Source of the DNA: DASWIG01 sp965371445
Lineage (GTDB): Bacteria > Acidobacteriota > Thermoanaerobaculia > Multivoradales > J023
DNA: 64,000 bases
NCBI GenBank assembly: GCA_965371445.1
Contig: CBDUYN010000030.1
Coordinates: 5,422 to 69,421 of the forward strand
Reading direction: 5' to 3'
Shown: positions 49,841-58,448 of the stretch, piece by piece
Numbering within the stretch: the first letter of the stretch is position 1
Layout: each line of letters opens with the position of its first letter
Made by a program: the position numbers and the translations under genes
Notes under the pieces: generated by a model
Databases searched by the model: none
Told to the model about the DNA's origin: nothing
Seen by the model: only the letters and a program-made list of their open reading frames with translations

Positions 49841-50829
49841 CCATCGTCGATTTCCACAACCATTACTATCCGCCCGAGCTCCTCGACGCGATTCGCAGCG
49901 CCCCGTCAAGCTTCCGGGTCACGACGGACAACGACGGCAATCCGGTGCTCCATTCGCCCGGCGACTACAACGTCGTCGTGCCGGGCCACCGCGACGTCGC
50001 CCATCGCCTCCGGGTGCTCGACGAGGCCGGTATCGACCGCCAGGTCATCACCTTCACCGCCCCCGGCACCAGCATCGAGACGCCGGAGCGTGCCGTCGTC
50101 CTGGCGCGGATCGTCAACGACGCGCTGGCGGCGGTCGTGGCGGAGCACGGCGAGCGGTTCACGGCGCTTGCCACGTTGCCGATGAACGCACCCGAGGAGG
50201 CGGTCCGTGAGCTCGATCGGGCGGTCTCGGAGCTGGGCTTCAAGGGTTGCATGCTGTTTTCCAACGCGAGCGGCGTAGCGCTTGCCGACGAGCGGTTCGA
50301 GGTCCTCTACGAGCGCGCCAACGCCCACGGCGCCGTGCTCTACATCCATCCCACCTACCCGGTCGGGGTCGAGGCCATGGTGGAGTACATGTTGATGCCG
50401 CTGGTCGGCTTCCTCATGGACACGACGCTCGCCGCCGCGCACCTGGTCTATGCCGGAGTGCCGGAGCGCTATCCCGAGATCCGCTGGGTCCTGGGGCACC
50501 TGGGCGGTGCCGTCCCGTACCTTGCGGAGCGCTTCGACCGGGGCTACGAGGCTTTCGCCCGCTGCCGCAAGAACATCTCCGAGCCTCCGAGCGAGTACCT
50601 GCGCCGCTTCTACTACGACACGGTGAACTTCGATCCCCGGGCGCTACAGCTGGCGATCGACTTCGCCGGTGTCGACCGGATCCTCGCCGGCAGCGACTAT
50701 CCGCACATGATCGGCAGCCTCGCCAAGATGGTGGAGTCGATTCGTGCTCTGGAGCTGGGGCCGGAGGACGAGGCGAAAGTCCTCGGAGGGAATGCTCTGA
50801 GGCTGCTAGCCGGTCCTGAAATCGGGTAG
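49837..50829 (+). CDS. Amidohydrolase (ACMSD-like metal-dependent hydrolase)
   Basis: 330 residues of the amidohydrolase-2 family, TIM-barrel enzymes that hydrolyse or decarboxylate. Visible metal residues: HNH in VDFHNHYYPP at residues 5-9, a His in YIHPTYPVG near 170, WVLGHLGG near 225, and the Asp in AGSDYPH near 287. GTG 49837 is chosen because AGGAG lies about eight bases upstream and the preceding frame belongs to the permease. The pairing with an amino-acid permease hints at catabolism of an amino-acid-derived acid such as a kynurenine-pathway intermediate, but this is inference. Confidence 0.87.
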   Translation: MTIVDFHNHYYPPELLDAIRSAPSSFRVTTDNDGNPVLHSPGDYNVVVPGHRDVAHRLRVLDEAGIDRQVITFTAPGTSIETPERAVVLARIVNDALAAVVAEHGERFTALATLPMNAPEEAVRELDRAVSELGFKGCMLFSNASGVALADERFEVLYERANAHGAVLYIHPTYPVGVEAMVEYMLMPLVGFLMDTTLAAAHLVYAGVPERYPEIRWVLGHLGGAVPYLAERFDRGYEAFARCRKNISEPPSEYLRRFYYDTVNFDPRALQLAIDFAGVDRILAGSDYPHMIGSLAKMVESIRALELGPEDEAKVLGGNALRLLAGPEIG

Positions 50830-50838
50830 AGTGGCCCG

Positions 50839-53664
50839 GTGAGCGACCTCAAGAGAAGCCTTGCCTTCCACCTCTTCCTCTTCCTGGCCCTCTTGGTCGC
50901 TGCCGCGCCCCTCGTCGGCCAGGTCCCCGAGCTGCCGCTCGACGCCCAGGGTTGGGCACGCTCCACCCTGGAGGCGATGAGCCTCGAGGAAAAAGCCGCC
51001 CAGATGGTGACGGTGCGCCTTTTCGGACACTACCTGCACCCCGAGTCCGCCGAGTACCTGCGCCTCCTTGACGACGTCCGCCGCTTGAAGGTCGGCGGCC
51101 TCGTCGTCTTCGCCTCGCAGGTGGATTCGCTCCCGAGGCTCCTGAACCGCCTCCAGCAGGAGGCCGAAGTCCCCCTGCTGGTGTCGGCCGACACGGAGCG
51201 CGGTATGGCCTTCCGGATCCGCCACGGCGCCGTGCCGCTGCCCTACGCCATGGCCGTCGCCGCGACGCGCTCCGAGGAGCTGGCGCGCTTTACGGGACGC
51301 GTCACCGCCCGCGAAGGACGCGCCCTCGGCATCCACTGGGCGCTCGCCCCGGTCGTCGACGTCAACGTCAACCCCGCCAACCCGGTGATCGACGTCCGCT
51401 CCTACGGCGAGGACCCCGAGCTCGTCGCCCGCCTCGCCGCGGCCTATGTAGAAGGCGTCCGCGAAGGTGGGCTTCTGGCGACGGCGAAGCACTTTCCCGG
51501 CCATGGCGACACGGCGGTCGACAGCCACCTGGCGCTGCCCACCGTCGCCGCGGACCTGACCCGCCTCGAAGCGGTGGAGCTCCTGCCGTTTCGCCGGACG
51601 ATCGAGGCGGGTGTCGACTCGGTGATGATCGGTCACCTGGCGGTGCCGGCGCTCGACCCCTCCTCGACGCCCGCCACGCTCTCGCCGGCCATGGTCGACG
51701 GCCTGCTGCGCCGCGGCATGGGTTTTACGGGCCTCGTCGTCACCGACGCGATGGAGATGGAAGGCGTCGGCGAGCTCTGGGCAGGCGCCGCGACGGTACG
51801 CGCCGTTCGTGCCGGCGCCGACGTCGTCGAGCTGCCGCCGGACACCCGCGTCGCGATCCAGTCGCTCGTTCGGGCGGTAGGGGAGGGCGAGCTCACCGAG
51901 GAGCGCCTCGACGCGTCCGTCCTACGGATCCTCGAGGCCAAGGCGCGGCTCGGCCTCCATCGGGAGCGCCTCGTCGACCTGGACGAGGTGGAGCGTCACC
52001 TGGCCGACCCCACCGACGTGGAACGGGCCGAGGAGGCGGCACGGGCTTCGATCACCTTGGTGCGCAACGACGGCGGCGTCCTGCCGCTGCGAGCCGAGAA
52101 GCCCCTGCGCCTGCTTCACCTGACGCTGGCGAGCGACCTGCGGCGCTGGCCGGTCGCCGGGATTCCCGAGGACGAGCTCGAGGCCCGTCGGATCGACTTC
52201 GACCGCCGCGTCCTGGGTCCGGAGATCTCGCCCGAGACCGAGGACGAGATCGTCGCCTCGGCCACCGGCTTCACCCACGTCGTGGTCTCGGCCTTCCTCT
52301 ACCCGTCGGGTTTGGGGCCGCTTCAGGCCCGGCTCGTTCAGCGTCTCGCCGCGGCGGGCCCACCGGTCGTCCTGGTGAGCTTCGGCAGTCCCTACCTGCT
52401 GGCCCAGGTCCCGGAGGTCCCGGTCTACGTCTGTGCCTACGGGCCGGCGTTCTCCAGCCAGCGGGCGGCGATCGGTGCTCTCTTGGGCGAGTTTCCCGTC
52501 CGCGGCAAGCTCCCGGTGACCTTACCGAAGCTTTATCCCTACGGCCACGGCATCGAGCTGGCAAAACACGAGATGACGCTGCGCACGGACCCGGCGGAGG
52601 AACGCTTCGCCGAGGTCGACCGTCTCCTCGAAGGCTTCGTCGAGCAGAAAGCCTTTCCCGGCGCGGTGCTGGCGGTCGGACACCGCGGTGCGTTGGTCCA
52701 CCTGCGCCCATTCGGACGGCTCTCCTACGACGACGAGGAACCCGCCGTCCGCGCCGACACGATCTACGACCTCGCGAGCCTGACCAAGGTCGTCGCCACG
52801 ACGACGATGGCGATGATCCTCGTCGACGAGGGACGCATCGACCTCGACGCCCGCGTCCAAAGCTTCCTGCCGCGCTTCGTCGGCGACGGCAAGGAGGCGG
52901 TGACGATCCGTCACCTCCTGACCCATTCCTCCGGCGTCGACTGGTGGGCGCCGCTCTACGAGGAGCTGCGGGGCAAGGAGGCCTTTCTCGAGCGGATCTA
53001 CGCCATGGACCTTGCCTACGAGACCGGTACCGAGACGAAGTACAGCGACCTGGGCCTGATGCTCCTCGGCGAGATCCTGGAGCGGGCGTCGGGGCAGCCG
53101 CTCGACGCCTTCGTCCGCGGCAGGGTCTTCGAGCCGCTGGGCATGAAGGACACGCTCTTTCGTCCTGGAGCGGAGCTTCTGCCGCGGATCGCGCCCACGG
53201 AGCTCGACGCCTGGCGCGGGCGCGTGGTCCACGGCGAGGTGCATGACGAGAACGCCTTCGCGCTCGGCGGGGTGGCACCCCACGCGGGGCTGTTTTCGAT
53301 GGCGGGCGACCTGGCGCGCTTTGTCCAGATGATCTTGAACGGCGGCGTCTTGGAGCACCGGCGGCTGATCTCGCGAGCGACCGTGGACCTTTTCACGCAG
53401 CGCGTCAACCTCGTCCCGGAGTCCACCCGGGCGCTCGGCTGGGACACGAAGTCTGCCGAGGGGTCCTCGGCGGGAACGTTTTTCTCGCCAGGCTCTTTTG
53501 GCCACACCGGCTTCACGGGGACGTCGATGTGGATCGATCCGGAGCGTGAGCTCTTCGTGATCTTGCTGACCAACCGCGTCCACCCCACGCGGGAGAACAA
53601 GCTCATCCGACAGGTCCGCCCGGCGGTGGCCGACGCGGTGGTGCGGGCGGTGTCCAGGCCTTGA
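50839..53664 (+). CDS. GH3 glycosidase (NagZ-like) fused to a serine beta-lactamase-like domain
   Basis: 941 residues with a signal peptide (FHLFLFLALLVAAAPLVG). Residues 35-370 are a GH3 domain with the NagZ-type loop KHFPGHGDTAVDSH near 215 and catalytic Asp in VVTDAMEMEG near 302. A second GH3-associated domain reaches about 580. The C-terminus is a beta-lactamase/DD-peptidase-like hydrolase: SxxK in LASLTKV near 647, YSDLG near 734 for the YxN motif, and HTGFTGT near 893 for KTG. The combination suggests peptidoglycan-fragment processing in the periplasm. A 171-base piece of this gene is duplicated at 36067. Confidence 0.9.
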   Translation: MSDLKRSLAFHLFLFLALLVAAAPLVGQVPELPLDAQGWARSTLEAMSLEEKAAQMVTVRLFGHYLHPESAEYLRLLDDVRRLKVGGLVVFASQVDSLPRLLNRLQQEAEVPLLVSADTERGMAFRIRHGAVPLPYAMAVAATRSEELARFTGRVTAREGRALGIHWALAPVVDVNVNPANPVIDVRSYGEDPELVARLAAAYVEGVREGGLLATAKHFPGHGDTAVDSHLALPTVAADLTRLEAVELLPFRRTIEAGVDSVMIGHLAVPALDPSSTPATLSPAMVDGLLRRGMGFTGLVVTDAMEMEGVGELWAGAATVRAVRAGADVVELPPDTRVAIQSLVRAVGEGELTEERLDASVLRILEAKARLGLHRERLVDLDEVERHLADPTDVERAEEAARASITLVRNDGGVLPLRAEKPLRLLHLTLASDLRRWPVAGIPEDELEARRIDFDRRVLGPEISPETEDEIVASATGFTHVVVSAFLYPSGLGPLQARLVQRLAAAGPPVVLVSFGSPYLLAQVPEVPVYVCAYGPAFSSQRAAIGALLGEFPVRGKLPVTLPKLYPYGHGIELAKHEMTLRTDPAEERFAEVDRLLEGFVEQKAFPGAVLAVGHRGALVHLRPFGRLSYDDEEPAVRADTIYDLASLTKVVATTTMAMILVDEGRIDLDARVQSFLPRFVGDGKEAVTIRHLLTHSSGVDWWAPLYEELRGKEAFLERIYAMDLAYETGTETKYSDLGLMLLGEILERASGQPLDAFVRGRVFEPLGMKDTLFRPGAELLPRIAPTELDAWRGRVVHGEVHDENAFALGGVAPHAGLFSMAGDLARFVQMILNGGVLEHRRLISRATVDLFTQRVNLVPESTRALGWDTKSAEGSSAGTFFSPGSFGHTGFTGTSMWIDPERELFVILLTNRVHPTRENKLIRQVRPAVADAVVRAVSRP

Positions 53665-53683
53665 GCCCGCCGGGAATGCGTCC

Positions 53684-53712
53684 TTGACATTTTCAGGCCG
53701 TCGTGCCATAGT
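53684..53712 (+). promoter_or_regulatory. Promoter of the small membrane protein gene
   Basis: TTGACA at 53684-53689, a 17-base spacer and CATAGT at 53707-53712 (4/6). The transcript would begin near 53719, giving a leader of only about 12 bases with the AAGGAGG at its very start. Confidence 0.5.
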
Positions 53713-53730
53713 CGCCCCAAGGAGGACGAT

Positions 53731-53919
53731 ATGTCCGACAGATCGGTCAAGAGCTTCGGAGCCGGCGTCGTGGTGGGGCGTCTGCTGCCTTTCTTCCTTG
53801 GGCTAGCCGTCGTGGCTTCGGTGGCGGCTTATCCGTCGGAGTCGGTGCTCAGTCGTGGCGGGTTTGCCGTCCTGGCGATCCTCCTGGCGGTGCTGGCGAC
53901 GGCCGCGAGCCGTCGTTGA
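53731..53919 (+). CDS. Small membrane protein, 62 residues
   Basis: Two hydrophobic stretches, GRLLPFFLGLAVVASVAAYP and GFAVLAILLAVLATAA, with a short loop, predict a two-helix inner-membrane protein. AAGGAGG lies five bases before the ATG and a good promoter lies just upstream, so expression is likely. I do not recognise a family. It sits alone between the GH3 gene and a hairpin element. Confidence 0.7.
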   Translation: MSDRSVKSFGAGVVVGRLLPFFLGLAVVASVAAYPSESVLSRGGFAVLAILLAVLATAASRR

Positions 53920-53937
53920 CGGAGCTAAAGCCACAAG

Positions 53938-54022
53938 CCACCACGGGTTGACACCCGAGGCTAGAAGATGGCGCCCTCCGGGCTCCGGAGCCCGGCTAGC
54001 CTCGGGTGTTAATCCGTGGTAG
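53938..54022. repeat. Long imperfect inverted repeat with inner palindrome
   Basis: Arms 53938-53964 and 53996-54022 pair at 24 of 27 positions (ACACCCGAGGCTAG is the conserved inner end). Inside is a perfect 14-base palindrome, GGGCTCCGGAGCCC, at 53980-53993. The cruciform fills the gap before the CNNM gene. It resembles REP/BIME-type elements of planctomycetes and acidobacteria that are moved by tyrosine transposases. Confidence 0.7.
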
Positions 54023-54058
54023 GCCTTGCCACCCAGAGGCCTGTGGTATCGTCCGTCC

Positions 54059-55225
54059 ATGTTCGGAACAGCATGTCTCTCAGAGTTCCACTCGGCCGGT
54101 GTAGCGCTTGTGCTCGGCTCCGGGGATCCGGGAGCTTCCAGCGCTGAGTATACCGGCACGGACGTCGTGCTGCTGGTGACGTACGTGCTGCTGGCCCTGG
54201 TCTTTTCCTTTCTCTGCTCCGTCGCGGAAGCGGTTCTCCTGAGCATCACGCCTTCCTATGTCGCGGGGCTACGAGACTCGCGGCCCAGGCGAGCAGCGCT
54301 CCTGAAACGGTTGAGGCAAGACAACGTGGACCGCTCGCTGGCGGCGATCCTGACCTTGAACACGATCGCACATACCGTAGGTGCGATCGGTTCCGGAACG
54401 AAGGCCACGCTGGTTTTTGGCAGCGCCTGGTTCGGTCTCTTCTCGGCGGTCATGACCTTGATGATCCTGTTCCTTTCCGAGATCATTCCCAAGACTCTGG
54501 GCGCGGTTTATTGGCGGAGCCTGACCGGCGTAACGGCGACGTTCGTACGCGGCCTGATCGTCTCCCTCTATCCGCTGATCATCGTCGCGGAAGGGGTGAC
54601 ACGGCTAATCGCGCGCGGCAAGGCGGTGCACGATTTCAGCCGCGAGGAATTCCTCGCGATGGCTCGCGTCGGAGAGCAGTCCGGGCACCTCAAGAAGGAC
54701 GAGTCGCGCATCATCCGCAACCTGTTTCGGCTCGAGTCACTGAAAGCCAAGGATATCATGACGCCGCGCACGGTGGTGCGGGCGATCCGGCAAGATATGA
54801 CGGTTACGGAAGCTCTGGACGACGACGCAGACACGCCCTTTTCGCGTCTGCCGCTCTACGGGGACGACATCGACGGCATCACCGGCTTCGTCTTGAAAAG
54901 CGACATGCTGCTGGCGAAGGCGCGGGATGAAGGAGAGGTCAAGCTGGAGAGTTTGAACCGGGATATCAAGACTGTCGTCGAGACCATGCCGTTGTCGGAC
55001 CTTCTGGAATATCTGCTCAATCATCGCCAACATGTCGCCTTGGTCGTCGACGAGTACGGTGGAACGGCAGGCCTGGTGACGCTGGAAGACGTAGTGGAAA
55101 CACTCCTGGGCATGGAAATCGTGGACGAGGTCGACAGGACCGAAGACATGCAGGCCCTGGCGCGGCGGCAGTGGGCAAAGCGCGCCAAGGCGTTGGGTCT
55201 GGAGATCGACACCTGGGAAAAGTGA
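54059..55225 (+). CDS. CNNM/DUF21 domain membrane protein with CBS pair
   Basis: About 388 residues. Four hydrophobic segments in the first 190 residues form a CNNM (DUF21) transmembrane domain, with AEAVLLSITPSYV near 58, LTLNTIAHTVGAIGSG near 97 and LSEIIPKTLGAVYW near 140 as family marks. A CBS pair follows: KDIMTPRTVVRAIRQDMTV near 235 and RQHVALVVDEYGGTAGLVTLEDVVETLLG near 325. The C-terminal CorC/HlyC domain is absent. Members move Mg2+ or Na+, gated by adenine nucleotides at the CBS domains. ATG 54059 is chosen over an in-frame upstream ATG at 54026. Confidence 0.88.
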   Translation: MFGTACLSEFHSAGVALVLGSGDPGASSAEYTGTDVVLLVTYVLLALVFSFLCSVAEAVLLSITPSYVAGLRDSRPRRAALLKRLRQDNVDRSLAAILTLNTIAHTVGAIGSGTKATLVFGSAWFGLFSAVMTLMILFLSEIIPKTLGAVYWRSLTGVTATFVRGLIVSLYPLIIVAEGVTRLIARGKAVHDFSREEFLAMARVGEQSGHLKKDESRIIRNLFRLESLKAKDIMTPRTVVRAIRQDMTVTEALDDDADTPFSRLPLYGDDIDGITGFVLKSDMLLAKARDEGEVKLESLNRDIKTVVETMPLSDLLEYLLNHRQHVALVVDEYGGTAGLVTLEDVVETLLGMEIVDEVDRTEDMQALARRQWAKRAKALGLEIDTWEK

Positions 55226-55325
55226 CCATCCTCTGTTTCACGTTCTCGAGGATGTCTTTGGTAGCCCCCTACGACGGATCGTTTGGCCCGCTCGGTAACC
55301 TCCTGAAAGCTCGTCGATCGGACGA

Positions 55326-57749
55326 TCATGGACAGGTGGCGAAAGCACCGGTGTCGGTGATGGCCGGCGATGAGATGCCGAGCCGGTTGGTGTACTCCCG
55401 GACTTCGCCGGTCGCGGTGTCGGTGACCTGCAAGGTGTATTCGACGTTCGTCGTCGCCGCGGCGAAGACCCAGAAGTGGTCGTTGACGCCGCAGCCGTCG
55501 AGCACCTTGACCAGCATCTCCCAGTTGTCGGGAGCAAAGAACCAGAAAAGACCTGAGTCCTCTGAGCCAAGCACGACCTGGCCGGTGCCGGTGTTGTCCT
55601 TGAAGTCGCGCCAGAAGACCTCGACACGGAAACGGCCCTGGTTGAGGCAGAGCCGCGTCTCGCTCGGCTGGCAGGCCTCGTTGTCGACGATTTCCACCGT
55701 CGTCGAAGAGGGGGTGCCCAGGAGCGCGCCGCCTGTGGGGTTCAAGAGCGCGATCCCAAAGGTCTCGAGAGATTCCTCGCCGCCGTCGTCGAGGATCTCG
55801 ACCTCGAAGCTCTTCGTGCCGGCTTCGCCGTCGTCAAAAGCCACGGTTCCCGTCGCCTCCAGGTAGTCCTCGCCAGCGATCGCGGTACCGCCGCCGGTGG
55901 CGTAGCCCGCACTGACCGGGCCGGTCGAACCGCCGCTACGTTCGACCGTGACAGCGACGCTGCCGGCACCCTCGTTGACTCGCAGGGTGGGGGAGTCGAA
56001 GGCCAGGAATCCGGCGGGGTTCGTGTCGTCGTCGGCGATCGCGAGGACCGCGCTCGAAGGGTTGCCGAGCACGGCGCCGCCGGTGGGATTCGAGAGGACG
56101 AGCTCCACCGTCTCCTCGCCTTCGGTGAGCTCGTCGTCGAGGATCTCGACCTGAAAGCTCCGGGTGCCTCCCTGACCGTCGCCGAAGGTGATCGTCCCGG
56201 CCGCGGGCAGGTAGTCCTCCGCGCCGGAGGCGGTGCCGCCGCCGGTGGCGTAGTCCACGCTGACCTCGCCGTCGGTGCCGGCGCTGCGCCGCACCGTGAC
56301 GGTGGCCGTACCGGCACCTTCCGCGACGCTGAAGGAGGAGGACCGAAAGCTCAACACACCCGGCTCGGAGGTCTGCGTCAGGGCCGCCTTGATTCGGTTT
56401 CCGTCGTCTCGGGAGATGCTGACCGACGCAATGACGATCGTCGCGTCGTCGCCGCCCATGTTGGGCGGCACGCCAGCGACGTTGTTGACCACGACGACGC
56501 CGATCGCTCCGGCGTCCTGGGCGTTTTTCACTTTCACGACGAAATTGCAGTCGCCGCGGTCGAGAACTGCGACTCTCCCCAGGACCTCGGCAGTGTTCGA
56601 CACCGGGCCGCACAGCAGCGTCGGGTTGGCGGAGCCGTCGACCGCAAGGGCCAGGTCGCCGGTGACTCCTCCGGCGGTGAGCGGGGGGCCGAAGGCCGCG
56701 ACGCCCACCGCGTATGCGCCGGCAATCGAGGCCGGCGAGTGGATGACAAGCGCCGGCGCCGGCTCGAGGAAGTCCGGAGCCTCGGACGTCACGCGGTTGC
56801 CGGTCCAGACGACCTGTCTCGGGTTGGTGGCCGAGGTTCGCCGCTCGCTGTTCGTCATCTGGGGCCAGGACTTTCCCTGGGTGTTGTCAAAAACGAACCG
56901 GGTGTAGACGTCGGGACGGTTCATAAAGAGGGCACCGGTCGACTCGTTGGCAAACGACGCGAAGCCCAGCCCGTGGGCCATCTCGTGGAGCGCCACCGCG
57001 ACCAAGCTGATCTGGCCGCCAGGCACGTTGCCGTCGAGGCCGTAGTAAAAGCGGCTGCCGCCGCCGAGGCACGACTCGTCGATCCGGTCGTTGAACGTGA
57101 GGGCGAGGTCGCCGGCGTTCGGGTTCGAGACGTCCTCGAGGCTCAGGTTCTCTCCGGACAGCGACTCGGCCAAGGCGCCGTGGTACCAGGTGCCGGAGAG
57201 CGGCGCACCGGGGAAGCTCTCGAACAGGAACTGGGCGCCGGCCTGGGCCAACACTCCGCCCTCGTCGCTGCATTCCAGGCTGTCGAAGCTGACGTCGACG
57301 TTGATTTCCACGGCGCTGCCCAGGCGTCCGGCCCAGACCGCGGCGGCGCGCTCCATGGCGGCGCGCCGCTGTGCCCCCAGGGTGGGGTCGTTGAAGCCCT
57401 GGCCGGCCGAATCCTGGATCCTCAGGGTGATCGTCGAGCTGCCCGAGCGCCAGCCCACGTCGCGAAGCTGAAAGATCGTCAGGTCGAGCTGCTGGAAGCC
57501 GAGGTCGGAGTTGATCGAGGGTTCCATCAAGAGGTTGGGAAAGGCCGAGCTGTCCCAGTGGGAGACCGCGGAACCGGTCTCCAGCGGGCTGGGGGTGTAG
57601 AGCAGCACACGGCCGTTCGGATCGGTGCCGGCAAGGATCGAGGTGTCGAGCCCCAGGGTCACGTTGACGGTCTCGGCCCGGAGCGCGGCGACGCCCAGGA
57701 ATAGGGCCGTCAGGCCCCAGAGGAGCCCGGCGCCACGGTCTCGGCTCAT
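55326..57749 (-). CDS. Secreted zinc metalloprotease with PA, two Calx-beta and LCLN modules
   Basis: 807 residues with a signal peptide ending near ALRAE. Residues 50-300 hold a metalloprotease core with VALHEMAHGLGF near 253 (HExxHxxG; a third His ligand is not obvious). A PA domain lies near 345-480, inserted in or next to the catalytic part. Two Calx-beta repeats follow (SFSVAEGAGTATVTVRR near 490, LRVNEGAGSVAVTVERS near 590), then the LCLNQGRFRVEVFWRD module with C-terminal FATCP. It probably degrades extracellular protein. It starts one base after the upstream stop, so the pair is an operon. Confidence 0.85.
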   Translation of the reverse strand: MSRDRGAGLLWGLTALFLGVAALRAETVNVTLGLDTSILAGTDPNGRVLLYTPSPLETGSAVSHWDSSAFPNLLMEPSINSDLGFQQLDLTIFQLRDVGWRSGSSTITLRIQDSAGQGFNDPTLGAQRRAAMERAAAVWAGRLGSAVEINVDVSFDSLECSDEGGVLAQAGAQFLFESFPGAPLSGTWYHGALAESLSGENLSLEDVSNPNAGDLALTFNDRIDESCLGGGSRFYYGLDGNVPGGQISLVAVALHEMAHGLGFASFANESTGALFMNRPDVYTRFVFDNTQGKSWPQMTNSERRTSATNPRQVVWTGNRVTSEAPDFLEPAPALVIHSPASIAGAYAVGVAAFGPPLTAGGVTGDLALAVDGSANPTLLCGPVSNTAEVLGRVAVLDRGDCNFVVKVKNAQDAGAIGVVVVNNVAGVPPNMGGDDATIVIASVSISRDDGNRIKAALTQTSEPGVLSFRSSSFSVAEGAGTATVTVRRSAGTDGEVSVDYATGGGTASGAEDYLPAAGTITFGDGQGGTRSFQVEILDDELTEGEETVELVLSNPTGGAVLGNPSSAVLAIADDDTNPAGFLAFDSPTLRVNEGAGSVAVTVERSGGSTGPVSAGYATGGGTAIAGEDYLEATGTVAFDDGEAGTKSFEVEILDDGGEESLETFGIALLNPTGGALLGTPSSTTVEIVDNEACQPSETRLCLNQGRFRVEVFWRDFKDNTGTGQVVLGSEDSGLFWFFAPDNWEMLVKVLDGCGVNDHFWVFAAATTNVEYTLQVTDTATGEVREYTNRLGISSPAITDTGAFATCP

Positions 57750-57750
57750 G

Positions 57751-58254
57751 CTATTTCTCTTCCCACTTCACTTGGCCCGAGGGAGGGGGCGCCAGCGTCG
57801 GCTCGACGGGTGCGAAATCTTGGAGCGCAAACCCGGCCGCGGCGTGCTTGGGGCCGTCGACGCAGACGGGGGCGGCCTCGCCGTTCGCATCGAGCTTCAC
57901 CATCAGCGCGCTCTGAAAGCGCCTCTCCAGATAGACGCCCCGACCGCCCCGGGGAAGGTCGAAGGGCTCCAGCCCAACCGTGGAGCGCGACAGCGTCTGG
58001 GCCAGGCTCTTGTTGAGGGCTTCGACCTGCTCGCGGCTCGGGGTGGAAGTGAGCTCGCCGGTCGCCGGGTCGACGTAGGCGCGCAGACCCGCCGGCGCCG
58101 GCGTCTCGGAGGCGGGCTCGTCGCGGGGGCTCTCGGCGACGAGGGCCGGGGAGACCAGCGCGAGCAGGGCGCCGGCCGCGAGCCAGCTCGCGATAAAACG
58201 TGGGGAGGAAGTCGGGTACCGTTTCGGTCGTTTCACCTGGAGCATCCTTTCCAT
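57751..58254 (-). CDS. Exported protein of unknown function
   Basis: About 167 residues with an N-terminal hydrophobic segment (ASWLAAGALLALVSPALVA) after a basic stretch. The middle part, LRAYVDPATGELTSTPSREQVEAL, and the end, DGPKHAAAGFALQDFAPVEPT, show no catalytic motif. I do not recognise the family, although similar small proteins with a DPATGEL motif accompany secreted proteins. ATG 58254 or 58245 could start it. It is the first gene of the protease operon and divergent from the M48 gene. Confidence 0.65.
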   Translation of the reverse strand: MERMLQVKRPKRYPTSSPRFIASWLAAGALLALVSPALVAESPRDEPASETPAPAGLRAYVDPATGELTSTPSREQVEALNKSLAQTLSRSTVGLEPFDLPRGGRGVYLERRFQSALMVKLDANGEAAPVCVDGPKHAAAGFALQDFAPVEPTLAPPPSGQVKWEEK

Positions 58255-58448
58255 GACTCTGGCAGTTCTCTCCCACGGCCTTCCTTGGCTTTTCCGCCTG
58301 CGTCGGAGTCGGGCCGTAGCGAGCAGGAGGCTCGGTAGCAGACGCATTTCGTGAGCTCTAGCACTGGCGTTCCGGTCGCTCCGGCATGCGCTCCTTGAAA
58401 GTGTGAGACAATCTCCCGACCGTTCTTGATCAGTACAGGAGATACACC

